Assembly (NCBI GenBank): GCA_028693555.1
Contig: JAQUVD010000019.1
Span: forward strand, 1-64,000
DNA length: 64,000 nt
Source: Hespellia sp.
GTDB lineage: Bacteria; Bacillota; Clostridia; Lachnospirales; Lachnospiraceae
Direction: 5' to 3'
Made by a program: the position numbers and the translations under genes. Below, piece after piece: positions 36,320 through 44,761 of the stretch (position 1 is the stretch's first letter; every line of letters begins with the position of its first letter). The notes beneath the pieces are model-generated. The model saw nothing but the letters and a program-made list of their open reading frames with translations. It did not search any database and was not told the origin of the DNA.

Positions 36320-37048
36320 TCTTCTGTTTCTTTGTATTCTTATCCCCAATTAATTTCAATATATTTTCACTAAGTATTTTATTACTTACTTCGTTTGATG
36401 GACTTACTATTTCGATAAGTTGTCTGCTCAATAGTGGTTCTCCATACGGAGCGGCCGAACCATATAAACATCTTTCTGGCAATTCTGTTACTGCCATGCG
36501 AACAGCAAGAGTGGAAAAAGCTGCTGATAAATCTATATAGACATTTGGTACTGTTTTGGCAAAGTCTAATACGTCCATCCAGTGATATCCCCCATGTGTC
36601 CATATATGACGGAAACCTTTTGATATTTTAGCGTTAACTCCATAAGAATTTTAATTCCATTTAAAGTGACGGGGTTAAATGTATGAATCCATATAGGTAA
36701 CTGTGGGAAATCTGTCAAAACTTGAAAAATAGGCTCTAACTGCTGAATTTGTGAATCAGAACCAGGAGTAAACTCACCTACACCTTTTAGTCCATTGGCT
36801 ATAATATATTTTTCAACCCATTCTTTTGTTTCTTGTAACGATAATTCTAAAGGAACAGAACCAAACCCATAGAATTTATTAGGATATTTATTCAAAACAT
36901 CTACCAGTATCTTAATATTTTCTTTCATTCTACATATGTTAAATTCTTTCGTATTGCTACCAGTTAAGATTTTATATAATGCTCCCATTTCAATTTTCAA
37001 TTCTTCAAAATTGTTGACTCTTTCCGGATGGCTATCAATAATCATATA
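36294..37048 (-). pseudogene. Amidohydrolase_2-type protein, frameshifted
   Basis: The upstream frame starts near 37048 with MIIDSHPERVNNFEELKIEM and includes GFGSVPLELS, GLKGVGEFTPG, PIWIHTFNP and VIYGHMG. The downstream frame continues WMDVLDFAKTVPNVYIDLSA and ERCLYGSAAPYGEPLL. These are the halves of one TIM-barrel amidohydrolase. They are split by loss of one G in a run of five at about 36590. The expected DAP metal ligand appears as AAP, a second sign of decay. AAAGAAAGGATGAT upstream is a good ribosome binding site, divergent from the HxlR fragment. Confidence 0.7.
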
Positions 37049-37183
37049 AATCATCCTTTCTTTGACTTAACATACTGGTTATAATAAAAAGGTATCATCT
37101 TCCCGTAATGGGAACAAGTACGCACATTTTTGAAATAATGTATCTTTTTTGATATGTATTATATAAAGAAAGGATGATATAGA

Positions 37184-37273
37184 ATGGCAAAATCAATCAC
37201 ACCGTATGACATCTGCCCTATGGCTTTAGGCATTAATGTTTTAAGTGGAAAATGGAAACTTGCTTTATACTGA
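37184..37273 (+). pseudogene. HxlR-family regulator, N-terminal fragment
   Basis: A 29-residue reading, MAKSITPYDICPMALGINVL then SGKWKLALY, matches the start of HxlR-type regulators (CP...L..I.GKWK). It stops at 37271-37273 just after the first helix. AAAGGATGAT precedes the ATG. The rest of the gene is missing and the DUF4865 gene abuts it. Confidence 0.6.
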
Positions 37274-37780
37274 TAAATGAAGTATTTTATATATTTTATT
37301 ATTTAATGATGTTTGGGGTTCTCTTTCAAAAAAGCGATACTCTACATATTTCCATTTGTCAGGGTTATATATTAGCACTTTACCTAAACACCTTTCAGAA
37401 GTTTTCAAGAAGTTTAATGAAGGCATTTGATTCGATGGTAAAATATCATTTTCAATTTCCATAGCATATTGAGAATTATTAAATTCCTTACCTAAATCAC
37501 ATAAAAGCGGGATACCTATATTTATTTTCTGCCACCCAAAGGATTGCAAAATATTGTTATAGAAGCCCTCAAAAATAAATTTATTCATCCCTCCACTATC
37601 TTTCCATAGATATAAAGGCGAATATTCATTATGACTTTCAGATGTACCATCTTTCTCCTTAATTAAATATGCTTTGAACATTAAATCTTGAAATCCGTCT
37701 GTCTTATAACCATTATTTTTTACACGTTGTCTTATGTCATCCATATCATAATCATCTGGTAAAAAAATTTTATATTGCAT
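37265..37780 (-). CDS. DUF4865-family protein
   Basis: This 171-residue protein starts MQYKIFLPDDYDMDDIRQRV and ends with YRFFEREPQTSLNNKIYKIL, matching the DUF4865 family in length and ends. Its function is not known; members are often paired with a divergent LysR regulator, as here. A GGAGGAAAA-like site lies before the start. The 3' end abuts the HxlR fragment, and the last residues may be altered by that junction. Confidence 0.75.
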   Translation of the reverse strand: MQYKIFLPDDYDMDDIRQRVKNNGYKTDGFQDLMFKAYLIKEKDGTSESHNEYSPLYLWKDSGGMNKFIFEGFYNNILQSFGWQKINIGIPLLCDLGKEFNNSQYAMEIENDILPSNQMPSLNFLKTSERCLGKVLIYNPDKWKYVEYRFFEREPQTSLNNKIYKILHLSV

Positions 37781-37924
37781 TGCAATCATATTTTTTCCTC
37801 CTCAATTCAGTTAATACCCTGTAAGTAGTTTTCTACTTACACTTTTATTATACATTTGCTCCTGCATGATGTATAATAGTTGTTAATGATGGTTGTTATC
37901 ATTTTAAGTGATGGAGAATATGGT

Positions 37925-38767
37925 ATGGAAAGTTTAGAATTAAGGATTTTTAGAGAAGTTGCACAGACTAAAAATATATCAAGAGCTGCCGAAAATATGG
38001 GGTATGTGCAATCCAACATCACAGCTCACATTAAAAAATTAGAAAATGAATTAAACACCACTTTGTTAATACGGCATAATAAGGGTGTAACGCTGACCGA
38101 AGACGGAGAAAAATTATTGCAATACGCCGAACAGATTATATCATTACTGGATAAGACTTTATATACATTCCATAGAGATATTAGACAATTAAAAATTGGA
38201 GCAACACAAACAATAGCCGGATATTTACTTCCTCAATGTTTGATTGAATACCAAAAAAAATTTCCTAATATCAATCTTTCGATAACTACTTCTAATCAGC
38301 AAGAAATGGATAAACAGCTAGGGCAAAAATTATTAGATTGTGTTATCACGAATGACCCTCATGTATTCACTAATGCACAATGTATTTTTAAAACTAGAGA
38401 ATATCTTTCTATTATAACACCTAAATTTTGTGAATCTATTTCCCAAATATGGCAGTTTCCAATAGTTGTTAACAACTTAAAGACTTGCCCCTACCGCAAA
38501 ATATTAACGGATTTATTCTTACGTGAATCTGTATCATTCAAGATAATAGAACTTGATACAGTAGAATCTATTATCAACACGGTTGCTGCCGGCGGGGGAA
38601 TTTCATTACTTCCCAAGAATATATTACAAAATAGATTCACTGTAAATGAGTTTGATATCCCAGAGGTTGAGCCTACCTCAATCAATGTATGGATTCATAG
38701 AGATTCTTTCCCGTCAGATTTTATAACGTTTAAAGAAATTATAGAAAGTCTAACTTGTTATCAATAA
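37925..38767 (+). CDS. LysR-family transcriptional regulator
   Basis: This 280-residue protein begins MESLELRIFREVAQTKNISR and has the LysR helix-turn-helix (ISRAAENMGYVQSNITAHIK, about residues 18-37). A LysR substrate-binding domain follows, with GATQTIAGYLLP and VESIINTVAAGGGISLLP. GGAG eight bases upstream fixes the start at 37925. It is divergent from the DUF4865 gene and probably controls it and the former amidohydrolase. It occupies part of the cargo slot of a Tn916-like element. Confidence 0.88.
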   Translation: MESLELRIFREVAQTKNISRAAENMGYVQSNITAHIKKLENELNTTLLIRHNKGVTLTEDGEKLLQYAEQIISLLDKTLYTFHRDIRQLKIGATQTIAGYLLPQCLIEYQKKFPNINLSITTSNQQEMDKQLGQKLLDCVITNDPHVFTNAQCIFKTREYLSIITPKFCESISQIWQFPIVVNNLKTCPYRKILTDLFLRESVSFKIIELDTVESIINTVAAGGGISLLPKNILQNRFTVNEFDIPEVEPTSINVWIHRDSFPSDFITFKEIIESLTCYQ

Positions 38768-38812
38768 AGAATAAGGCAGTAATCTGTTAGCGATTATCTG
38801 CCTTATTCTTTC
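38768..38812. terminator. Hairpin terminator after lysR
   Basis: AAGAATAAGGCAG at 38768 pairs with CTGCCTTATTCTT near 38812 around a loop of about 17 bases with extra AAT/ATT pairing. It ends the lysR transcript. Confidence 0.75.
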
Positions 38813-38817
38813 TTTAT

Positions 38818-39151
38818 TTAATCTGCAATCTTCCAGTTGTTGCCGCTCTTTTCCAGCACCAAGTCAAACTGTGATACCTGCGTCGCCTTTGTCTGCTGGT
38901 CGAGGTATTTCACAGCCACGGAAACCGTCACTTTCCTTTGCCTTTGACGTGTAGCCAGATTTTACGGGTATGCTGGTAATGGTAGGGTTCTTAATGAGAA
39001 CCATATTTCCAGAGCCATCCACATAAACCGTGACTTTATAGACGGAGCGTACCCACAGGGCAATCACAATCCGCTTATGGATATTCGCCTTATAGATATG
39101 GGGCTTCTTTTTCTGGTTCTCTTTTTTTCTTATTTGAATCATGGTTTTCAT
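38818..39151 (-). pseudogene. Tn916 Orf13 (TcpC-like) remnant
   Basis: The N-terminal frame (from 39151) ends with VYVDGSGNMVLIKNPTITSI and KSGYTSKAKESDG. In a shifted frame the true C-terminus follows: VSVAVKYLDQQTKATQVSQF, then DLVLEKSGNNWKIAD and a stop at 38818. Most of the TcpC-like domain has been deleted between these. TcpC-like proteins are part of the conjugation machinery of Tn916-type elements. Confidence 0.75.
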
Positions 39152-39156
39152 CCTTT

Positions 39157-39366
39157 CTATTTTGAGATTCCTCCTGCGCTGGCTAAATGCTGTTGCCAGT
39201 AGGAGCTTGTCAAATTGGCATAACCGATAGGGTCGCCTGCGTGGAACATACGGTTATTGCCTTGGTATATCCCGACGTGCGTAATGTAAGTGCCTGCGTT
39301 ATAGGTAGAGTGGAAAAAGACCAAATCCCCAGCCTTTGCTTCGGGCAGGGGAATATGCTGCGGCAA
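39157..39366 (-). pseudogene. Tn916 Orf14 (NlpC/P60 hydrolase) C-terminal fragment
   Basis: The frame carries the NlpC/P60 C-terminal part: AKAGDLVFFHSTYNAG, YITHVGIYQGN with the catalytic His, and DPIGYANLTSSYWQQHL. The catalytic Cys region is missing because the gene is cut at about 39366 by the transposase remnant. It lies directly upstream of the Orf13 remnant, as orf14 does in Tn916. Confidence 0.75.
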
Positions 39367-39373
39367 CTATAAG

Positions 39374-39876
39374 TTGTTCCATTCCGCTGTTAGAAGTGTA
39401 GTTCTTCGCATGTTTCTTAAACTTAATAAGTCTGAGTCTTTTACCCTTGGTTTTATTTGTGTTCTACATACTTTTGGCAGAGATTTAAAATGGAATCCCC
39501 ATATTCATTGTCTTATCTCTGAAGGCAGCTCCGGGAAAAAACACCCTGGAAAAACATAAAATATTTTAATTATCGTCTCTTGCGGGATTCTTTTCAAACT
39601 GCATTATTAAATGAATTGCAAACTCATCTTGACAATTCCTTCAAAAAGGTAAAATCTTCAGTCTATTCCAACCACAAAAATGGTTTTTACGTTTACGCGA
39701 AACCTAATAAATGTGCCCCAGATAAAGTAATCAAATACATTGGTCGTTATCTTGGCAGACCAGTTATTGCAACTTCACGTATTGATGAATACGATGGTGA
39801 AAATGTAGGAAAGTCAACCGCCAAAATAAATCAACCTCGGATGCTGAAAAGTGAATATTTTTTTTGCTTGACATGA
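39374..39876 (+). pseudogene. Y2/IS91-type transposase remnant, frameshifted
   Basis: The first frame has FICVLHTFGRDLKWNPHIHC with the H-x-H motif of Y2/HUH-type transposases. After an A6 run near 39537 the family reading continues in another frame: TPWKNIKYFNYRLLRDSFQT, and later YIGRYLGRPVIATSRIDEYD. Both the zinc-binding N-terminus and the C-terminus are missing. It was probably inserted into the orf14 region and then decayed. Confidence 0.7.
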
Positions 39877-39897
39877 TTTTATCACATATGCTATACT
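39868..39897 (+). promoter_or_regulatory. Sigma-A-type promoter for ABC-F gene
   Basis: TTGACA at 39868-39873 and TATACT at 39892-39897 are 18 bp apart. This is the best promoter match upstream of the ABC-F gene and gives a leader of about 315 bases. Confidence 0.65.
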
Positions 39898-40129
39898 GCC
39901 AACTGTTTGATAATGTTATTATATAAGACAGAGAAAGAACACATATCGTGTAAGGTGAAGGAATGAGTAACAGATAGTTCAGTTTAAGTGAAGCACATAG
40001 TTTTGTCCTGACTTGCGGATGCAGGTTTGTTTATGTGTACTTAAAATTTAGACTATCGTAATGATTCTGGAACTCTTATAGTGTTGATATGGTTTGTATC
40101 TGATGCTGTTTTCATAAGGTCCATTTTGC

Positions 40130-40171
40130 GAGTCTATTTTTGCGTATGCAAAAACAGGCTCATTTTTTTTT
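40130..40171 (+). terminator. Attenuator hairpin in ABC-F leader
   Basis: Arms 40130-40143 and 40148-40161 pair over 14 positions with one mismatch and a GTAT loop. Nine T's follow at once. It lies inside the leader about 50 bp before the ABC-F start, so it should stop transcription unless it is disrupted. Two tiny upstream frames with ATG starts (40019-40051 and 40089-40103) could act as sensors of stalled ribosomes, but their ribosome binding sites are weak. Confidence 0.75.
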
Positions 40172-40219
40172 GCATTCCATTCAGACATATCGAAAGTTTT
40201 AATAATGGAGGTAGATTTT

Positions 40220-41773
40220 ATGTTACAAATAAATAGACTCACAATAACCCATCGAAAAGATTTAAGAACCATATTGCAGGATTTTCAACTGGTATTAAAT
40301 GATGGAGATAAAGCCGTCATCATCGGCGAAGAGGGAAATGGAAAGTCAACTCTGATGAGATGGATTTATCAACCGGAGCTGATCAAGGATTACGCAGAAT
40401 ATGAAGGAACTTGTACCTTCGAAAATGAGTACCTGGGATATCTCCCGCAGGAACTGCCAGACCAGAACAAGGAACAAACAATATATGAATTCTTTTCAGA
40501 AAAAGATTGCTTTTTCGACCTGACTCCTAAAGATTTAGCCATGTATGCCAAAGATTTTCAACTGGATTCTGGATTTTTTTACAGTGATCAGAAACTGGGC
40601 AGTCTTTCAGGGGGAGAAAAGATTAAGGTTCAGATGATACGTCTGCTTATACAGGCGCCAACCGTACTGCTTTTAGACGAGCCATCCAATGATATCGACA
40701 TTGCAACGCTGGAATTGCTGGAGCGGATCATAAAAAACTGGAAACACATTGTACTTTATATTTCCCATGATGAAACTCTGATTGAAAATACAGCCAATAT
40801 CATCATTCATATGGAACAGCTTCAGCGAAAAAACAAATGCAGATACACGGTCCTTCGAATGCCCTATAACCAGTACATAAGAGAGCAGCGCCATCAATTC
40901 GAAAGACAGGAGCAAAAAGCCATAAGCGACCGGCGTGAGAAACGAATCCGCGACGAAAAACAAAAACGCATCTATCAAAGTGTTGAACATGCCCAAAATA
41001 TCATATCAAGACAGAATCCCGCTGGTGGAAGGCTGTTAAAAAAGAAGATGCATGCAGTAAAATCCATGGAAAGACGGTTTCAAAAAAAAGACGAGCAGAT
41101 GACAGCATTACCCGAACAGGAGGAATCCATATTCTTTAAACTGGGTGAAAATCAGGCCGCGATTCCCGCAGGAAAAATTGTGCTGGAATATGATTTGAAA
41201 AAGTTATATACACCCGATGGAATGCGTCAGCTGTCAACAGATATCTTTCTCAGAATGAAAGGTTCTGAGAAAGTATGCATTGTCGGAATCAATGGTGCGG
41301 GAAAAACTACTTTGCTGAAAGAAATTGCCAGACAGCTTTTAAGCCGAACCGATATTCATGCTGAATATATGCCGCAAAATTATGATGAGCTTCTGACTCT
41401 TGATATGACACCAGTTGATTATCTGGATACATCCGGAGAAAAAGAAAATCGAACAAAAATCTGTACCTGCCTGGGCTCACTTAAATTTACGACCAACGAG
41501 ATGAGACATCCAATCAGCGAATTGTCCGGGGGACAAAAAGCGAAGGTATTGCTCCTTAAGATGAGTCTGTCACAGGCCAATGTCCTGATTCTTGATGAAC
41601 CAACCCGCAATTTTTCTCCTCTGTCGGGTCCCGTTCTCCGAAAGATGCTTAGAGCGTTTCCCGGAGCTGTCATAAGCATATCCCACGACAGGAAATATAT
41701 GAAAGAGGTATGCGATACTGTATATGAATTAACGGCAGAAGGGTTGATTTCTCGTTCAGGAGCTTTCCTGTAA
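40220..41773 (+). CDS. ABC-F ribosomal protection protein
   Basis: This 517-residue protein has two ABC ATPase domains and no membrane spans. Walker A motifs are GEEGNGKST (near residue 36) and GINGAGKTT (near 358). Signatures are LSGGEKIKVQM and LSGGQKAKVLL; Walker B reads VLLLDEPSNDID and VLILDEPTRNF. The linker (about 215-290) is long and highly basic. This is the ABC-F class that binds the ribosome E site; antibiotic-resistance members expel lincosamides, pleuromutilins, streptogramins or oxazolidinones. An inducible leader is typical of resistance-type members. GGAGG eight bases ahead fixes the start at 40220. Confidence 0.88.
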   Translation: MLQINRLTITHRKDLRTILQDFQLVLNDGDKAVIIGEEGNGKSTLMRWIYQPELIKDYAEYEGTCTFENEYLGYLPQELPDQNKEQTIYEFFSEKDCFFDLTPKDLAMYAKDFQLDSGFFYSDQKLGSLSGGEKIKVQMIRLLIQAPTVLLLDEPSNDIDIATLELLERIIKNWKHIVLYISHDETLIENTANIIIHMEQLQRKNKCRYTVLRMPYNQYIREQRHQFERQEQKAISDRREKRIRDEKQKRIYQSVEHAQNIISRQNPAGGRLLKKKMHAVKSMERRFQKKDEQMTALPEQEESIFFKLGENQAAIPAGKIVLEYDLKKLYTPDGMRQLSTDIFLRMKGSEKVCIVGINGAGKTTLLKEIARQLLSRTDIHAEYMPQNYDELLTLDMTPVDYLDTSGEKENRTKICTCLGSLKFTTNEMRHPISELSGGQKAKVLLLKMSLSQANVLILDEPTRNFSPLSGPVLRKMLRAFPGAVISISHDRKYMKEVCDTVYELTAEGLISRSGAFL

Positions 41774-41775
41774 AA

Positions 41776-42399
41776 TCACTCTCTTTCATTACTCTTCTCT
41801 GCAATCAGACATATCCAATGTTTCTTTGTGTGATCTACTTTAATATTGATAAAACCAGCCTGATTGAGAATGCTTTTCACTTGATTCTCATCATAGATTT
41901 TCATTCCTTCTATTTTTTCTGTCCATTTTTCATCTGCCGGATTCGTCCCATCGGATTCATTGCAGATCATAAACCGGCCGCCAGGTCTTAACACTCGATA
42001 TACTTCTTTGAATGACTTGTGAATTTCCGGCCAGAAATAAATGGTCTCGAAAGCTGAGATGCAGTCATAGGAATCATTTTGAAATGGCATTTGCAATACG
42101 TTCCCCTGAAATATTTCACATCTGTTTTCCTTAATTGCGGCTGCATTTTTATTTCTGCTGCTGTCTACACTGACTTCTGAGTAATCTAACCCTGTCACGT
42201 GTCCATTTGGGCACTTTTTCAGCCAGATGGCAATATTGGCACCACCGCCACAACCTATATCCAATATGCTGGCATCTTCATTTGCTTCTATATGTGAAAA
42301 TCCCCAGTCTGCCATCTGCGCGTGACCGTTATTCATCATCTTCACCATCATTTTTCCCGCCAGACCTTCTGGCTTACATGTGTTTTGAAAAAAACTCAT
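41776..42399 (-). CDS. Class I SAM-dependent methyltransferase
   Basis: This 207-residue protein has the SAM-binding motif ILDIGCGGGANIAIWL (residues 45-60), post-I acidic GLDYS, motif II QNDSYDCISAFETIYFWPE and motif III VLRPGGRFMICNE. This is the UbiE/Methyltransf_11 type; the substrate is unknown. AGGAGG six bases upstream supports the start. It converges with the ABC-F gene, with only a couple of bases between the stop codons. Confidence 0.88.
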   Translation of the reverse strand: MSFFQNTCKPEGLAGKMMVKMMNNGHAQMADWGFSHIEANEDASILDIGCGGGANIAIWLKKCPNGHVTGLDYSEVSVDSSRNKNAAAIKENRCEIFQGNVLQMPFQNDSYDCISAFETIYFWPEIHKSFKEVYRVLRPGGRFMICNESDGTNPADEKWTEKIEGMKIYDENQVKSILNQAGFINIKVDHTKKHWICLIAEKSNERE

Positions 42400-42543
42400 T
42401 TTCGTTCCTCCTGACTATTTTATTGTTTTGAATTTTCGATGGATCCTGACAAATGAAGTGTCTGTCTAAAAAAGATGTCCACCAACTCAACGATGAACAC
42501 CTTTTATTATAATCATATTTGTCTTGTGTCTTGTCTGACAATA

Positions 42544-42789
42544 TCAGGCTATGGCAAATTGAGCAAAAGAAATCTCCGTTCCATTTGCGTTCCTGTTACA
42601 GATATTCACAGCCTTACTCATTACCTCTGCAAACTGATCATCCTTGGTGACAACCTTTAGAAAGGTGTGATCTTTTGTAATTTCCACGGATTCCACATCT
42701 TCCAACTGTCTCATTTCCTTTTCTATTAGCTTTACCTGCTCATCTGTTACCTTCTTTGAGAAGCGATAATATCTTCCCATAACTGTCAT
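42544..42789 (-). CDS. Small ferredoxin-fold/HMA-like protein
   Basis: This 81-residue protein (VTDEQVKLIEKEMRQLEDVE then SVEITKDHTFLKVVTK) has the alpha/beta order of heavy-metal-associated-like domains but lacks the CxxC metal motif. Similar short proteins occur with ABC exporters in Clostridia. It is preceded by a perfect GTTAG-TTCTCT-CTAAC palindrome (42810-42825), so it may have its own promoter. The function is not known. Confidence 0.6.
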   Translation of the reverse strand: MTVMGRYYRFSKKVTDEQVKLIEKEMRQLEDVESVEITKDHTFLKVVTKDDQFAEVMSKAVNICNRNANGTEISFAQFAIA

Positions 42790-42809
42790 CTCTTTCCTGA
42801 TTATTTTTT

Positions 42810-42825
42810 GTTAGTTCTCTCTAAC
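42810..42825. promoter_or_regulatory. GTTAG-N6-CTAAC palindrome (site 1)
   Basis: GTTAGTTCTCTCTAAC lies 21 bp before the start of the small 81-residue protein gene. It shares exact arm sequence and spacer length with sites at 52498, 56324, 57915, 58154 and 62564. Confidence 0.7.
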
Positions 42826-42889
42826 TGCTTTCAGAATACACCTTTCTCAAAAGAGTGGCAATATCAAGGTGTGTTATCGAGATATTTTC

Positions 42890-43005
42890 TCATTTAGAAG
42901 CATCGCATACATTCGTGCTTTTGTTTTCTGATACATTGTTTCCACAAGCCGCCAGTGAAATTGTCATAGCTGCCGCCACTAATAATGTGATTACTCTTTT
43001 TTCAT
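42890..43005 (-). pseudogene. Truncated lipoprotein signal peptide fragment
   Basis: The frame KRVITLLVAAAMTISLAACG then NNVSENKST is a lipoprotein signal peptide with an LAACG lipobox. The ATG at 43005 is out of frame with it by one base at an A6 run, and a stop comes at 42890, 38 codons on. It is probably the relic of a substrate-binding or other lipoprotein gene of the ABC operon. Confidence 0.5.
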
Positions 43006-43026
43006 GTTGCAGTTCTCCTCTTTGTT

Positions 43027-44757
43027 TTAATTTATTTTCCAGCCTTCGGTGGTTGTCTGCAGATTCCATAATTTTGCATACAACCCCCGCCTGCTTAGAA
43101 GCTCTTTATGTGTACCGCTTTCTATAATTCGTCCCTGTTCCAAAACAAGAATATTGTCGGCACCAATGATTGTTTTCAACCGATGTGCAATTACAATCAC
43201 CGTTCTTCCAGTAATCAATCTGCTGATTGCCTGCTGAATCTGCGCTTCATTTTCTGGATCAAGTGAAGCTGTTGCCTCATCCAGCAGGACCACAGGTGCA
43301 TCTTTCAACATGGCTCTGGCAATGGAAATTCTTTGTTTTTCTCCTCCTGAAAGTGTTGAACCACCCTCACCAATCATCGTATCAAACCCCTGCGGTTGTT
43401 TTACAATAAAGTCATAGCAATTTGCCATTCTGGCCGCTTCTTCGATTTCTTTCTGTGTTGCATTTTCTTTTCCATAACGGATATTGTTGGCAATGGTGTC
43501 TTGAAACAAATAGACATCTTGAAATACCATAGAAATTTTCCGCATCAATTTTTCAGGTTCCATCTCACTCTCAGCGATTCCGCCAAATAGGACTTTACCT
43601 TCTGTGGGATCATAGAATCTGGCTATCAGGCGGAGCATTGTACTTTTACCAGAGCCGGATGGTCCTACCAAAGCTGTCATGCTGCCCATCTTCATTGAAG
43701 CTGTAACATCATGAAGAATCTGTTCTGCTCCATAACCAAAGTTCACGTGTTCAAACTTTATTTCGTGATCCTGTCTGGGAGCCTTCTCTCCCGGCATTTC
43801 CTTTTCATTCAGTAAATTCACAATCCTCTCTCCAGACGTTTGGCACATGATTAGTTCAGAATAATTCATAATTGCAACCGCTAACGGATCGAAAACACGG
43901 CTGCCAACTAATAAGAATAATGCAAACTCAGGAAGTTCCAATGTGCCACCAATCACAAGATATACTCCGACGATTGTCATCAGCGGAAGTCCACTTCTTA
44001 AAAGTGCAGTTGAAACAAGATTCAGTGGTCCAACACTTCCTTCTATCCGAATGCTTGCATCTCGATATTCTTCACATGCATGTTCCAATTTACCAAAATC
44101 TTCACCCTGCATATTATAAGATTTAATAATTCTCATTCCATATAGGTATTCCTGCAGTTTCCCGCCATACTGTACTTTTGCGCTGGATAACTGTCCATCC
44201 AGCTTTCTCTCTAATCCACTCATTGCAAACATGACAAGAAGCGAAACCGGCAGACCGGCAAACATTGCGAGCCCCATTCTCCAATCATCCATAATAAGTC
44301 CAACTGATGCGATAATTGCAATTAACAAGCCACTAATGAGCTGCGGCATAATATGGGTCATAGCAGTTTCTGTTCTTGAAAAATCATTCATCATTGTATT
44401 TCCAATTTCACCAGAATCCTTTCCCATAAGGAATCCTAACGGGAGTTTTCTGATGTGCTCTGCCAGTTTTACCCTGCCCTTTGCAGAAGTTCCAAATCCA
44501 TCTCTATAGGTTACTTTGCAGGCTTCATTCTCCAAAATATAGGTCAGTATAAAGCATCCGATCATAATTCCCCATGCGATCCACAGGGATGTAGGATTCC
44601 ATATTCCGCTGGTAAAATACTGATAAATATTGCCTACCGTATAAGTAAGACAAAGAAATGGCAATAGATAGGAAAGATTGGCTAATACATTCCATATCGT
44701 CGGCTTTATCAACAGTTTTGGTTCGTTACATGTAATTGCATTTAATAATTTCTTCAT
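43027..44757 (-). CDS. Heterodimeric ABC exporter half B
   Basis: This 576-residue protein has a six-span membrane domain (1-310) and an ATPase with Walker A GPSGSGKST (near 368), signature LSGGEKQRISIARAM (near 470) and Walker B VVLLDEATASLDPENE. Its family is that of YbtP/YbtQ-like and lipid-A-exporter-like proteins. It starts 4 bp after the upstream partner gene ends. Together they should form a full transporter. Iron-siderophore import is known for YbtPQ-type pairs, but export of a drug or peptide cannot be excluded. Confidence 0.9.
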   Translation of the reverse strand: MKKLLNAITCNEPKLLIKPTIWNVLANLSYLLPFLCLTYTVGNIYQYFTSGIWNPTSLWIAWGIMIGCFILTYILENEACKVTYRDGFGTSAKGRVKLAEHIRKLPLGFLMGKDSGEIGNTMMNDFSRTETAMTHIMPQLISGLLIAIIASVGLIMDDWRMGLAMFAGLPVSLLVMFAMSGLERKLDGQLSSAKVQYGGKLQEYLYGMRIIKSYNMQGEDFGKLEHACEEYRDASIRIEGSVGPLNLVSTALLRSGLPLMTIVGVYLVIGGTLELPEFALFLLVGSRVFDPLAVAIMNYSELIMCQTSGERIVNLLNEKEMPGEKAPRQDHEIKFEHVNFGYGAEQILHDVTASMKMGSMTALVGPSGSGKSTMLRLIARFYDPTEGKVLFGGIAESEMEPEKLMRKISMVFQDVYLFQDTIANNIRYGKENATQKEIEEAARMANCYDFIVKQPQGFDTMIGEGGSTLSGGEKQRISIARAMLKDAPVVLLDEATASLDPENEAQIQQAISRLITGRTVIVIAHRLKTIIGADNILVLEQGRIIESGTHKELLSRRGLYAKLWNLQTTTEGWKIN

Positions 44758-44761
44758 GTAT

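Noticed and set aside
40089..40103. MVCI leader peptide before the ABC-F gene as a firm feature
   Set aside because: It lacks a clear ribosome binding site. It is mentioned only as a possibility under the attenuator entry.
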